A stretch of 64,000 nucleotides of DNA from NCBI RefSeq assembly GCF_014697615.1, contig NZ_JACJSD010000004.1, forward strand, positions 1 to 64,000, given 5' to 3'. The stretch is from Nostoc sp. FACHB-280. Lineage in GTDB: Bacteria; Cyanobacteriota; Cyanobacteriia; Cyanobacteriales; Nostocaceae. Made by a program: the position numbers and the translations under genes. Below the pieces are notes generated by a model. That model was not told the DNA's origin. It ran no database searches and saw only the letters and a list, made by a program, of their open reading frames with translations. Positions within the stretch are counted from its first letter, which is position 1. Each line of letters begins with the position of its first letter. Shown here one piece after another: positions 9,279-18,594 of this stretch.

Positions 9279-9992
9279 CTACTGTTGCGACAGTAGTTCA
9301 TTTAACCAAGTTTCGATTTGTAAGCGCAAACGATAACCTGAAACATCAACGCTATTCTGGCTTGTAGATAGTTGCGCTATCGCACGACGATAATCAGCGA
9401 TCGCACAGTTCCAATCACCCCACAGATGATAAGTCCGACCGCGTTCTGCCCAAATATGCGCTTCTAACTGACCAAACAGTAATGCAATCTCCAAATTCTC
9501 AATTGCTTCTTCATATTGTCCCAAGTCGCGGAAGGTAATACCCCGGTTAATCCAAGCTCGCACATAACGGGGATTCAAATCAATTGCTTGGTCGTAATCA
9601 GCCAAAGCTGCGGCTAATTCTCCACAAGCTGCATAGTAATTGGCACGATTATTGTAAGCACTAGCCAAATTGGGATTTAAATCTAAAGCTGTGTTGTAAT
9701 CACAAAAAGCCTTTTGCTTTTCACCACTTTGAAAATAAATTAACCCACGATTGTTGTAATCAGCAGCGTTGTGGGGGTAACGACAAATTAATTCATTTAA
9801 TAAAGTGATCGCTTGATGATAATTTCCTTGTTTCGCTGATTTCAAAGCACAAGCGCGTAAATAACTTTCTTTAACAGCAGATTGTCCACTACCATTAGCC
9901 TCATGACTTGGCAAACCAAATGTATTATTTACAACATATTGACAACTGTTATTTTGCTGATCGCCAGAAGTTAGAAATGAGTGACCATTCAT
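9279..9992 (-). CDS. Tetratricopeptide repeat protein
   Basis: 237 residues with about four consecutive TPR units from residue ~45 to ~215. Examples are YNNRGLIYFQSGEKQKAFCDY, YNNRANYYAACGELAAALADY and WINRGITFRDLGQYEEAIENL, each with the W/Y-N-R-G...A...Y-A consensus. TPR units form helical hairpins that bind other proteins. The N-terminal ~40 residues are Asn/Gly/Ser-rich and look disordered; there is no signal peptide. The gene stands alone, with about 480 bases of intergenic DNA upstream. The partner and pathway are unknown. Confidence 0.88.
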   Translation of the reverse strand: MNGHSFLTSGDQQNNSCQYVVNNTFGLPSHEANGSGQSAVKESYLRACALKSAKQGNYHQAITLLNELICRYPHNAADYNNRGLIYFQSGEKQKAFCDYNTALDLNPNLASAYNNRANYYAACGELAAALADYDQAIDLNPRYVRAWINRGITFRDLGQYEEAIENLEIALLFGQLEAHIWAERGRTYHLWGDWNCAIADYRRAIAQLSTSQNSVDVSGYRLRLQIETWLNELLSQQ

Positions 9993-10473
9993 AGTTTACC
10001 CGCCTCAGATGCTCGTACTTAGAAATTAATTTAGAGTTTTATCTATGGTGGTAGTTTTGACCCGATTTTATTTATAATGTGCTTTTGATTACTTAGCAAT
10101 AAGTATCTCAGCCACAATAGTAGGTACTACAACCAGTAAAGAACTAGGTCTTACACCTACAATTGATGCACTAACTAAGTAATAGATACTTCACTCGCAA
10201 GTAGAATTCCAGAAAAAAATAAATATCAATCTTGACGGGGATTAGAAATGGGTAAGGCAGGAGGCAGAAGGCAGGAGGCAGAAGGCAGTTAACAGGTGTA
10301 GGAACGGAACCCAAAATTCTCAAGACTACTATTCTCTTAACTGAACTGCGTATCAAGCTAAAAGGGTGCAAGGGTGTAGGGTTAGAGGGGTGTATATATA
10401 CAGAACCTTTACACCCCATACCCTTACACCCCTACACCCATTCTTCACAGATAATCTTGGTGCGGAAATCTTA
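9993..10473. repeat. Repeat-rich intergenic region
   Basis: Two repeat blocks stand out. At ~10255-10290 GGCAGGAGGCAGAA recurs in tandem. At ~10363-10393 a G-rich AGGGTGCAAGGGTGTAGGG-type arm is complementary to a C-rich arm at ~10410-10440, so the two can form a long imperfect hairpin. Both are of the dispersed repeat type common in Nostoc-like genomes. A short minus-strand reading frame over this area is made of repeat and is not a gene. Confidence 0.6.
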
Positions 10474-11412
10474 CTATTGATACATTTGCGTTGCCTTCAG
10501 CATGTGGTAGGTAATAATTAACTGAGTTAGTGCCAAGGGATAGCTTTGTAAGGTTTCGCCTGTGGTACCAGCAATTTTGCCAAGTTCGGGATTACTTTCG
10601 CGATCGCATACACTACGTAAATGGGGCATATCCGAACAGATAATATGTTCGAGTTTATTCACCTGCTCTAAATTTGCGTGACCATCTACTTCCAAGACAT
10701 CCACTGGTTTATTCATATCGCGGTCTAGTCCCAAACGAATCGCTGAACCAGCATCACCACTGGTCAAATTAATAATGGGGGTGAAATCAGGATGGGGAAT
10801 TGTGGGACGCAGCACTAACCGCACATTCAGATGACCATTGCTTTCATCCTCATCACCGTTAGGTGGATAAAAACTCACCACTATATCAGACCATTGGCGT
10901 TGAGGACGAATAAATTGTTCTGAGTCTGGTTCGCGTTTTTCTAATTCTGCTAATACTTGTTCGGGAGTGTAGCCGCGTTTTAGGGTATCTCGTTTAACTT
11001 TCCACTTGGCGCGTATCGGTTCGGGAGGCGCAAGGTAAACTTTGACATCATAACAGTCACGGGCAGCACGGGTAGAATAGCCAAGTAAGCCTTCTATAAT
11101 TACAAATTTATTGGGCTTAATGTATAGGGGAGCCTCAAAAGTACCTGTTTTGTGGCTATAAACAGGTTTGAGAATTGGCTGTCCTGTGCGGAGTAAGGAC
11201 AGGTGCTGCTGCATAATATCTAAATGGTTGCAGTCTGGGTGTAAGGCTGTAATGCCAATTTCAGCACGTTGTTTGCGATCGTAACGGTGGTAATCATCTG
11301 TACAAATCAGCGTGACATTTTCTGGCCCTAGTACCTGAGCGATACCTTTAGTTAGTGTTGTTTTTCCCGCAGCACTATCACCCACAATCCCAAGAATTAT
11401 TGGACGGTTCAT
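10474..11412 (-). CDS. Phosphoribulokinase/uridine kinase-family protein (PRK paralogue)
   Basis: Kinase of the PRK/uridine kinase family, 312 residues from the ATG at 11412, which I prefer because GGGGGTGGG precedes it; an in-frame start 7 codons earlier is possible. Seen: P-loop GDSAAGKTT (11-19), CTDDYHRYDRKQRAEIGITAL (PRK signature, with ALxP), KPVYSHKTGTF, and VIIEGLLGYST. Plant and cyanobacterial Calvin-cycle PRK has GDSGCGKST at the P-loop, with a regulatory Cys there that pairs with a second Cys before DDYH. Here the first Cys is Ala while the second is kept, so the classical thioredoxin switch cannot form. The C-terminal half also differs from Calvin-cycle PRK. It may phosphorylate ribulose 5-phosphate without redox control, or another substrate; a second, canonical PRK probably lies elsewhere. 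Confidence 0.82.
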   Translation of the reverse strand: MNRPIILGIVGDSAAGKTTLTKGIAQVLGPENVTLICTDDYHRYDRKQRAEIGITALHPDCNHLDIMQQHLSLLRTGQPILKPVYSHKTGTFEAPLYIKPNKFVIIEGLLGYSTRAARDCYDVKVYLAPPEPIRAKWKVKRDTLKRGYTPEQVLAELEKREPDSEQFIRPQRQWSDIVVSFYPPNGDEDESNGHLNVRLVLRPTIPHPDFTPIINLTSGDAGSAIRLGLDRDMNKPVDVLEVDGHANLEQVNKLEHIICSDMPHLRSVCDRESNPELGKIAGTTGETLQSYPLALTQLIITYHMLKATQMYQ

Positions 11413-11856
11413 ACCCACCCCCGACACGAACAATTAGTAATAAATTTTGCAGACACCGTTGTTCTAGTTTAGAAGGAAATTAGCGCCTAGCTGGTTTCAA
11501 GGTCTTGTCTGCAACATCTCTATACATAAAGATATCTATGTCATTGTTTATTGCCAAGATAATTATGTAAATAAGTTGATACAAATCAAGTTAAATATTA
11601 GGGACTCATATTTGATTTTGGAAAAAACTAGGTACACTTCTACTTTATTTTTCTTGTTACCTGTTACCTGCCTGTCTGAATACTTAATTTTTCCTACCTT
11701 GGGTGCATAGGCAAGCAATTACAAAAATCTCTACGATGACAGAGTAAAGAATTAATATTTGCAGTCAAGAAGTATTAAGGCTTAGTCACATCTAGCTGGC
11801 TGTGCGGTATACCGAAGAAAGACGGTAGTGTTGGGGATCATTACAGGGCAGGGATT
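11413..11856. other. Divergent intergenic region
   Basis: 444 bases between the divergent PRK-like and ATP-grasp genes. AT-rich with no reading frame. It must hold both promoters. I see no convincing operator, riboswitch or terminator. A short CTTGTTACCTGTTACCTGCCTG repeat-like stretch lies near 11652. Confidence 0.45.
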
Positions 11857-13458
11857 ATGGTAACTTTAAATGTTTCAAAGTTGGATCAGGTTGATCAATT
11901 TCGCCGCTTGCAGTCAACTTTGCGCGATCGCTGGAAAACCATTGAGCTATTCGATAATAGTGAAGCAGATATCGTGGTTGTTCCTTCCCTCAGTCTCGAT
12001 CAGAGAGAACTGCAAAAAGTAGAAGGTTGTGAACATTATGAAGAGAGATTGTTATTTTCTTTAATGCGGTTGCGAAATCCTCGTACAAGGCTAATTTATA
12101 TTACTTCAATGCCACTGCATCCGAGTATTATTGATTACTATTTGCAACTGTTACCTGGCATTCCATTTTCTCATGCACGCAATCGCTTACTTTTACTTTC
12201 TACTTATGACTCTTCTCCGCAACCTCTCAGTCAAAAAATTTTAGAACGTCCCCGCTTATTAGATAGGATTCGGCAAGCTTTAAGGCTAGAAAAATCATTT
12301 ATGATTTGCTACAACGCCACAGATTTAGAAGCAGAATTATCTTTAAAATTAAATGTACCTTTATATGCAGCCGCACCAGATTTACAAATTTGGGGGACAA
12401 AAAGTGGCAGTCGGCAAATTTTTGCTGAAAGTCAAGTTCCCCATCCAGATGGTAGTCAAAGAGTTTGGAATACTCAAGAATTAGCAATAGCAGCCAGCGA
12501 TTTATGGGAACGCCAACCAACATTAAAAAGGATGGTAGTCAAACTCAACGAAGGCATTTCTGGAGAAGGTAACGCCCTACTAGATTTAAGACCAATTATG
12601 AATGTAGCACCAGGGCAAGCTACCAGTGAACAAAGAATAGCAGCCATTAGCAGCAGCTTTTCTACCCTGCGCTTTCAAGCTAAACAAGAAACTTGGGCAA
12701 ATTTTTCAGGACGCATAACAGAGTTAGGTGCAATTGTTGAGGCATTTATCGAAGGAGAAATCAAGCGTTCTCCCAGTGTCCAAGGACGCATCACACCCAC
12801 AGGCGAAGTCGAAATCCTCTCCACCCACGACCAAATTCTTGGTGGCCCAGACGGTCAAATTTATCTTGGATGTCGCTTTCCCGCCGATGAAAGCTATCGT
12901 CTACAACTGCAACAACTAGGCTTAAAAGTTGGCAGAAAGCTGGCAGAAAAAGGAGCCTTAGAAAGATTTGGTGTTGATTTTATCACCGTTGACCAAGGCG
13001 ATAAAAATTGGGATATTCAGGCAATTGAAATTAACTTACGCAAAGGTGGTACAACCCATCCTTTTATGACTTTAAAACTATTAACAAATGGTCGCTATGA
13101 TTTGTCCACAGGATTGTTTTATAGTCAGCAAGGTCGTCCTAAATATTACATTGCAACTGATAACTTACAAAAAGACCGCTATCGGGGATTATTACCCAAC
13201 GACTTAATGGATATTATTGCCCATCACCGATTACATTTTGATAGCGGTACAGAAACAGGTACAGTTTTTCATTTGATGGGGTGTCTCTCTCAATTTGGCA
13301 AATTAGGATTAACCAGCATTGGCGATTCTCCCCAACAAGCAGAAGATATTTATAACAAAGTTGTGAATGTATTGGATGAAGAAACCCGCAGCGAAAATCA
13401 AAATTTTCCCCTCTTTTCTGATTACACATTCCCCGCTGCTTGGGATGGGTACAGTTAG
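11857..13458 (+). CDS. PGM1-related ATP-grasp peptide ligase-like protein
   Basis: 533-residue ATP-grasp protein resembling the PGM1/peptide ligase group first described for pheganomycin-type peptide ligation. Seen: an N-terminal Rossmann-like half with ADIVVVPSLSLD and RLIYITSMPLHP, then the ATP-grasp core with RMVVKLNEGISGEGNALLDL (ATP-binding Lys and Gly-rich loop) near 228, GAIVEAFIEGEIKRSPSVQG near 290, and the metal-binding end IQAIEINLRKGGTTHPF (E-I-N) near 388. Such enzymes join a carboxylate to an amine with ATP; the substrate here is unknown. No RiPP precursor or other biosynthetic gene is adjacent, and the downstream Ser/Thr kinase is separated by repeat DNA, so it probably stands alone. 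Confidence 0.8.
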   Translation: MVTLNVSKLDQVDQFRRLQSTLRDRWKTIELFDNSEADIVVVPSLSLDQRELQKVEGCEHYEERLLFSLMRLRNPRTRLIYITSMPLHPSIIDYYLQLLPGIPFSHARNRLLLLSTYDSSPQPLSQKILERPRLLDRIRQALRLEKSFMICYNATDLEAELSLKLNVPLYAAAPDLQIWGTKSGSRQIFAESQVPHPDGSQRVWNTQELAIAASDLWERQPTLKRMVVKLNEGISGEGNALLDLRPIMNVAPGQATSEQRIAAISSSFSTLRFQAKQETWANFSGRITELGAIVEAFIEGEIKRSPSVQGRITPTGEVEILSTHDQILGGPDGQIYLGCRFPADESYRLQLQQLGLKVGRKLAEKGALERFGVDFITVDQGDKNWDIQAIEINLRKGGTTHPFMTLKLLTNGRYDLSTGLFYSQQGRPKYYIATDNLQKDRYRGLLPNDLMDIIAHHRLHFDSGTETGTVFHLMGCLSQFGKLGLTSIGDSPQQAEDIYNKVVNVLDEETRSENQNFPLFSDYTFPAAWDGYS

Positions 13459-13710
13459 GAAGTGTGAACCTCTAGGGGTGTGGGAGGTGTGGGAAGGGTG
13501 GGAGGAGGATGGTGAAGAAATCTTTCGCCCCTCTCACCCCACACTCCCCACCCATACGTGAGAAATTCGGGTGAAGTGTTGTCCTGGTTAAATCCCCTAA
13601 ATTTATTGATAGGGATTCCCTTCTGCCTCCTGCCCGGTTGGTGAGCGAAGTCGAACCACTGCCTCCTTAACATAGGTTAAAATCAACTCAGCGTTTGTAT
13701 TGTAGCGGTT
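13459..13710. repeat. GTGTGGGAG / CTCCCACAC repeat spacer
   Basis: A G-rich GGTGTGGGAGGTGTGGGAAG-type run at ~13478-13512 faces C-rich CCCCTCTCACCCCACACTCC at ~13530-13550 and can form a stem. A block near 13622-13668 (CCTGCCCGGTTGGTGAGCGA, then AGTCGAACCA) belongs to the dispersed repeat family also seen at ~16590-16660. Confidence 0.6.
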
Positions 13711-15453
13711 GTGTCCCATATCCCTCAAAGGGCGGTTCACTGCATAAATCCTGATTGTCAACGTCCTTACCCCCAACCTTGGGGAAACAAATTTTGTAAC
13801 AGCTGTGGCGCATTGCTACAGCTGCTAGACCGCTATGTGCCTATTCAACCACTGGGTTCGGGTGGGTTTGCCCAAATTTATACAGTTTGGGATGAAAAAA
13901 CCCAAACTGAAAAGGTGCTAAAAGTTTTGGTGGAAGATTCACCAAAAGCCCAAGAATTATTTACACAAGAAGCAGCAGTTTTGATTAGTTTGCAGCATCC
14001 TGGTGTTCCAAAGGTGGAAGCTGATGGTTTTTTTCAGGTAAATATCAGCAGTCCAAAACCGCGCCAGTTAGCTTGTTTGGTGATGGAAAAAATCAACGGG
14101 CCGACTCTGGATGAAATTATGAATAACTATCCTCAAGGATGTCCAGAGAATTTGGTACTCAACTGGTTCACCCAAGCTGTGAAAATTTTACAAGAACTAC
14201 ACAAATGCCAAATTATTCACCGCGATATTAAACCTTCTAACTTAATGTTGCGGATACCAGCCTCAACCGCACCGCCAACTCAACCCAGAACAGGGTGGGA
14301 AGAATTAGTATTAATTGATTTTGGTGGTGTTAAGCAAATTAACGCTGCTATGCAGCGTCGAGAGTCGAGTTCAACGCGGTTATTTTCTTCTGGTTACAGT
14401 CCACCAGAACAAGTGACTGGGGGAAATGTGGGGCCTGCGGCTGATTTTTATGCTCTCGGCCGGACAATGATTGAATTACTCACAGGTAAGTATCCGCCAG
14501 AGATGGAAGATTTGCAGACTGGGGAATTGCGCTGGCGGAATCGAGTGAATATTAGCTCACAGTTTGCTGATTTACTGGATGAGATGGTAAAGGAAGATGT
14601 GCGATCGCGTCCATCTAATGCAGCCATTATTCTCAAACGGTTAGCAAAAATTAACAAATCTGTCAAACCAGCGTCATTCTCCCAGCCACCAAACTCAAAT
14701 TCAGCTAGTAACAACTTAACAAGGCTCATTCAAACCATTGAACGAGCTTTTACCGATTTTCTGCAAGCAATTGGTAAAACAGCTTTGTTTCTCGCCAAAG
14801 CCTTGCTGAAAATGATTCAAGCTTGTGTAGCGATTATTTGGGCAATGGTGCTATCTAGTTTAGGAGCTTGTTTCGGCACAATTATCGGTTTTTTTGTAGC
14901 TTACCGCACAATTTTAGGCGATCGCATTGTGCAATTAATCGTAGGTCAGCTACCAGAACTCATTCCCAATTCTCAAACCAACTTTGGCGCAGATATTCTA
15001 GTCTTTGTGAGTGCTGGCTTGGGAACCGCCTGGGGACTCACCCTATCTGGGTGTTTTGGTCAACGACGGCGGTTTTTAGTCGCATCACTCATGGGTATGA
15101 TCAGCTATGGATTTGGTTGGTTATTTTGGGAACTCATTTCTCCCAAACAAAGCAGTGATGGTTTGGTCGTGATGATTGCTGTCTCAATATTTTTACTATC
15201 CCTGAGTTTTGGGTTTCGCAGTCATCACATAGTTTATGCCTTAGTGGCCGCTTTAGGCACAGCAGTGATATTTTCTGGCTTATTTATTTTAGGCTTCCCC
15301 GCCACAGTCTTTCACTTTTCACCCCAGCCACTTTGGTCAGAATTAGGTCTACCCTTGGCATTGTTTGTTTTAGTCGCCATTTTTACAAGCTTTTGGCTAG
15401 GAGTCAGTCACTATCTCATTGTTCCCGGACTGCGTTTTTTGGGATGGCGCTAA
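13711..15453 (+). CDS. Membrane Ser/Thr protein kinase with N-terminal zinc ribbon
   Basis: 580 residues from a GTG start. Order of parts: a four-Cys zinc ribbon (C11, C16, C29, C32); a Hanks-type kinase domain ~40-310 with Gly loop GSGGFAQIY, catalytic HRDIKPSNLML and the DFG-equivalent IDFGG, followed by the activation segment SSGYSPPEQV; then ~6-7 hydrophobic helices from ~340 to the end. The kinase domain is on the cytoplasmic side, by charge distribution. Catalytic residues are intact, so it should be active. Zinc-ribbon kinases of this kind are common in filamentous cyanobacteria, and their signals are mostly unknown. No neighbouring substrate is evident. Confidence 0.92.
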   Translation: MSHIPQRAVHCINPDCQRPYPQPWGNKFCNSCGALLQLLDRYVPIQPLGSGGFAQIYTVWDEKTQTEKVLKVLVEDSPKAQELFTQEAAVLISLQHPGVPKVEADGFFQVNISSPKPRQLACLVMEKINGPTLDEIMNNYPQGCPENLVLNWFTQAVKILQELHKCQIIHRDIKPSNLMLRIPASTAPPTQPRTGWEELVLIDFGGVKQINAAMQRRESSSTRLFSSGYSPPEQVTGGNVGPAADFYALGRTMIELLTGKYPPEMEDLQTGELRWRNRVNISSQFADLLDEMVKEDVRSRPSNAAIILKRLAKINKSVKPASFSQPPNSNSASNNLTRLIQTIERAFTDFLQAIGKTALFLAKALLKMIQACVAIIWAMVLSSLGACFGTIIGFFVAYRTILGDRIVQLIVGQLPELIPNSQTNFGADILVFVSAGLGTAWGLTLSGCFGQRRRFLVASLMGMISYGFGWLFWELISPKQSSDGLVVMIAVSIFLLSLSFGFRSHHIVYALVAALGTAVIFSGLFILGFPATVFHFSPQPLWSELGLPLALFVLVAIFTSFWLGVSHYLIVPGLRFLGWR

Positions 15454-15968
15454 GTTAACGTCCCTGCCGGAAAGGGAACACTTCTCCTACCGGAGACACT
15501 ACGCGAACGGCAAGCTCAGTGCATCATAGGGAACAGGCAACATCAAGTCAGAAGTTAAACCTCAGACAATTTTTGACTTTTAACTTTTGACTTTTAACTT
15601 CTCTCTCACACCCATTCTTCACCGACAACCTTTGTGCGTAAGACCTACATAGATATACCGAATTATCACTAAGTGACTCAACACAGTATAAATGCTCAAA
15701 TTAATATCCCCCCAGCTACTGTTCTTCTAGCTGGGGGGATCGAATATGTGATAGTCTATAGAGAGTTCTGTATAGTTCCTTACGAATCAATCTTAAAGCC
15801 TAAATTTGGTTTTGTGTAGTCCCAAAATCAGAATTTATACTATTTTTATAGCTTCTTCATCACCACTTCATTGCTAGGATTTGCTGAGTTAACGGTATAT
15901 GTGTATATGTTAAGTATGACAGTAACTCTACGTTGAACTTATCACCCATACAAATATCCGTAAAACTT
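15454..15968. other. Repeat-rich intergenic region
   Basis: No gene seen. It contains a dispersed repeat (~15478-15530: CTTCTCCTACCGGAGACACT, then ACGCGAACGGCAAG), a tandem TTTGACTTTTAACTTTTGAC stretch at ~15570-15600, and a strong hairpin at 15708-15738 listed separately. The promoter of the pentapeptide gene presumably lies in the last 150 bases. Confidence 0.55.
15708..15738. terminator. Strong hairpin CCCCCCAGCT / AGCTGGGGGG
   Basis: Perfect 10-base stem (15708-15717 with 15729-15738) around an 11-base loop, with no long T run on either side. It is 255 bases past the kinase stop. It could be a terminator-like or processed RNA hairpin; the lack of a U tract lowers confidence. Confidence 0.5.
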
Positions 15969-16556
15969 ATGAAACTCCAGATTGCTGGCTTTGTTGCTCT
16001 AATAGTTTGCACGGGGTTAACCGAAAAAGCCTTGGGGCTGAATCAACAAGACCTAGAACAGTTCAGAAAATCGGGTGCTTGTCCTCGTTGCGATTTGAGT
16101 GGTGCTGATCTGAATCAAGCTAATTTGGCTGGTGTCAACTTGCGTGGGGCTATTTTAAAGGGAGCAAATTTATCGCAAGCGAATCTCGCAAATGCAGATT
16201 TAACCGATGCAAATCTCGAAGGTGCAGTTCTGAAATCTGCCAATCTCACAGGAGCATCTTTTACAGGTGCTAATTTAACTTCAGCATCTTTAGAAAGTGC
16301 CGATTTGTCTTTTACAGGTTTTCTGGGTGCTAATTTAACAGCAGCAAACTTGTTAGGTTCTAAATTATACTTTACAAATTTTCGCGGAGCGAACTTTCGA
16401 CTGACTACTTTACCTGTGGGTAATGTAACTTCTGATAAACCTTACTGGTGGTCATCAGAGCGTGTCATTCCCAAGCAATGTAATAAATTTAAAGCAGGCA
16501 CGACACAAGGTACAACTTGTTATACCCAGTCTGAGGAAGTGGAAAGTAAGAAATAA
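15969..16556 (+). CDS. Secreted pentapeptide-repeat protein
   Basis: 195 residues from the ATG at 15969; an upstream TTG is in frame, but only the ATG gives a clean signal peptide (MKLQIAGFVALIVCTGLTEKALG). After cleavage comes a Cys pair (CPRC) and then about 20 pentapeptide repeats of the A(D/N)LXX type, such as ADLNQANLAGVNLRGAILKG, from ~45 to ~155, which fold as a right-handed quadrilateral beta helix. The C-terminal ~40 residues carry a second Cys pair (C...C) and an acidic end. Probably periplasmic or thylakoid-lumenal. Function unknown, as for most such proteins in cyanobacteria. Confidence 0.88.
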   Translation: MKLQIAGFVALIVCTGLTEKALGLNQQDLEQFRKSGACPRCDLSGADLNQANLAGVNLRGAILKGANLSQANLANADLTDANLEGAVLKSANLTGASFTGANLTSASLESADLSFTGFLGANLTAANLLGSKLYFTNFRGANFRLTTLPVGNVTSDKPYWWSSERVIPKQCNKFKAGTTQGTTCYTQSEEVESKK

Positions 16557-16785
16557 AAAGTGATGGTTCGGCTACTTCGACTCCTTTCGACTTCTCCTGA
16601 CGGAGACGCTGCGCGAACGCTCAAGGCAAGTCGCTCAGTACAAGTTCGCTCACCAACCGGGAGTTGGGAGTAGGGAGGGTTTAAACTCTCGTCAACTGTT
16701 TCCTGTTCCCTGTTCCCTTTGATAAAGAACATTTTGTTCAGTAGCACTTCTTTATCATGGGAACAAAGCTCGTAACTAAAATTGA
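16557..16785. repeat. Dispersed repeat copy (GGAGACGCTGCGCGAACG type)
   Basis: At ~16565-16665 a chain of motifs (GGTTCGGCTACTTCGACTCC, GACGGAGACGCTGCGCGAAC, GTCGCTCAGTACAAGTTCGC) is closely related to the copy at 15478-15530, to parts at 13622-13668, and to sequence inside the Cu-ATPase gene near 41050-41095. It is likely a small non-autonomous repeat. Confidence 0.65.
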
Positions 16786-16788
16786 TTG

Positions 16789-17964
16789 ATGCTAACCCGT
16801 ATTAAAGACATAGCCACAAAACTAGCACCCCGTTTAGTTGAAATTCGCCGTCATCTTCACTCCCATCCAGAACTCAGTGGTCAAGAGTATCAAACAGCTG
16901 CTTTTGTAGCTGGGGTTCTGTCTTCTAGTGGGCTGCATGTCCAAGAAGGTGTGGGAAAAACAGGTGTGATTGGAGAAGTGCGGAGTACAGGAACCGATGA
17001 GCGTTTATTGGCGATTCGGACTGATATGGATGCTTTACCTATCCAGGAACGTACAGGTTTAGATTATGCTTCTCGTACAGATGGGGTGATGCACGCTTGT
17101 GGTCACGATGTGCATACGACTGTCGGGTTAGGTACGGCAATGATATTGTCCCAAATCGCTGATGAATTGGGCGGGAAGGTGCGATTTTTATTTCAAGCCG
17201 CCGAGGAAATTGCCCAGGGTGCGAACTGGATGGTGCAAGATCAGGCGATGCAGGATGTTTCCGCTATTTTAGGCGTTCATGTTTTTCCTTCTATCCCCGC
17301 AGGTTCGATTGGGATACGTTATGGAGCATTGACAGCCGCAGCTGATGATTTAGAAATTACGATTATTGGTGAGTCTGGACACGGCGCACGTCCCCATGAA
17401 GCAACTGACGCGATTTGGATTGCTTCACAAGTGATTACAGCTTTGCAACAAGCCATCAGCCGGACTCAGAATCCTTTGCGCCCTGTAGTGTTGAGTATAG
17501 GGAAAATTCAGGGTGGTAGAGCGCCCAATGTGATTGCTGATCAAGTGCAGTTGTGGGGAACGGTGCGATCGCTCCATCCCGAAACCCGCGCCCATCTACC
17601 CCATTGGATTGAAAATATTGTGGCGAATATTTGTGATGCTTACGGCGCAAAATATCAAGTTAATTATCGTCAAGGTGTCCCCAGCGTCCAAAATGATTAT
17701 TCTTTAACCCAGTTGTTACAATCAGCCGCAGAAGAAGCTTGGAGTAGCGATCGCGTCCAAGTTTTACCCGAACCTTCTCTTGGCGCAGAAGATTTTTCTG
17801 TTTATTTAGAACACGCCCCTGGTTCCATGTTTCGCTTGGGTGTCGGTTTCAAAGATAGAATCATCAATTACCCATTACACCATCCCGAATTTGAAATCGA
17901 TGAGTCGGCGATTGTCACAGGTGTGGTAACTATGGCCTATGCCGCTTATAAATATTGGCTATAA
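16789..17964 (+). CDS. M20-family amidohydrolase (N-acyl-amino acid / hippurate hydrolase type)
   Basis: 391 residues from the ATG at 16789; a TTG codon directly before it could also serve. M20D peptidase-like zinc hydrolase that removes acyl groups from amino acids or cleaves related amides, cytoplasmic. Seen: RRHLHSHPELSGQEY near 20, the metal-ligand segment HACGHDVHTTVGLG near 103, FQAAEEIAQGANWM near 138 (catalytic Glu-Glu pair), the dimerisation-domain start GESGHGARPHEATDAI near 195, and the final His in PLHHPEFEIDE. All expected zinc ligands are present. Downstream is a long non-coding stretch, so it is probably transcribed alone. The natural substrate cannot be told from sequence. Confidence 0.92.
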   Translation: MLTRIKDIATKLAPRLVEIRRHLHSHPELSGQEYQTAAFVAGVLSSSGLHVQEGVGKTGVIGEVRSTGTDERLLAIRTDMDALPIQERTGLDYASRTDGVMHACGHDVHTTVGLGTAMILSQIADELGGKVRFLFQAAEEIAQGANWMVQDQAMQDVSAILGVHVFPSIPAGSIGIRYGALTAAADDLEITIIGESGHGARPHEATDAIWIASQVITALQQAISRTQNPLRPVVLSIGKIQGGRAPNVIADQVQLWGTVRSLHPETRAHLPHWIENIVANICDAYGAKYQVNYRQGVPSVQNDYSLTQLLQSAAEEAWSSDRVQVLPEPSLGAEDFSVYLEHAPGSMFRLGVGFKDRIINYPLHHPEFEIDESAIVTGVVTMAYAAYKYWL

Positions 17965-18594
17965 CAGCAAATAGAGAACAGGATTGCAGCAGTTAGAGGA
18001 TATAAACTCATCTAAAAAATATCAATAGCTTTCAAACCTGTTCTCTACTAATGATATAAATTTTGCAGAAAATTGAGTATTTTTTCTCAATTTCTTGTAC
18101 TTATTTAGTTAATAAATCTAACTATAGTCAGGTGTTTATACCTCTTTTGAGGTATTGACATCTTAATTTTTATAGCAATTTATCTTGCAGATTCTTAAAA
18201 AAGGTTATAAATTATTAATTTGTAGGGGAAACTCAAAATTGTAATTTCCAAAACCCAATTATCATACGTAATTATACTGAAAATAATTGAAGCTTTAAAT
18301 AGCTTACAAGATATATTTTGATTGATATAACTGGTTCTACATAGAAAAAGAACGTAATTAATCTCAGACTATATCTTGTCTCCAGATTTTCAGGAGTATT
18401 TTCCCAAGCAATTCATAAAAATTATCATTGAATTGCTGTAAATTAATCAGCATTTAAATTCCTACAAAACTGTTAATTATAATCAGCAAAAATCAACTTT
18501 AAGAAGATAACATTTCTGTCGTTTCTTAAAGGCTCTTTGTTATGATGATGGCAGAAATTCAGCAATTCAGGAGCATTTACCACCAAAACACACC
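17965..18594. other. AT-rich intergenic region upstream of invertase
   Basis: 630 bases, very AT-rich, with no reading frame, recognisable RNA or long repeat. A small TACCTC/GAGGTA inverted repeat lies near 18138. It most likely holds the invertase promoter. I found no clear NtcA-type GTA-N8-TAC site. Confidence 0.45.

Noticed and set aside
10171-10419. Minus-strand frame of 82 codons
   Set aside because: Made of the CCTTCTGCCTCC and TACACCC repeats; low complexity, no gene features.
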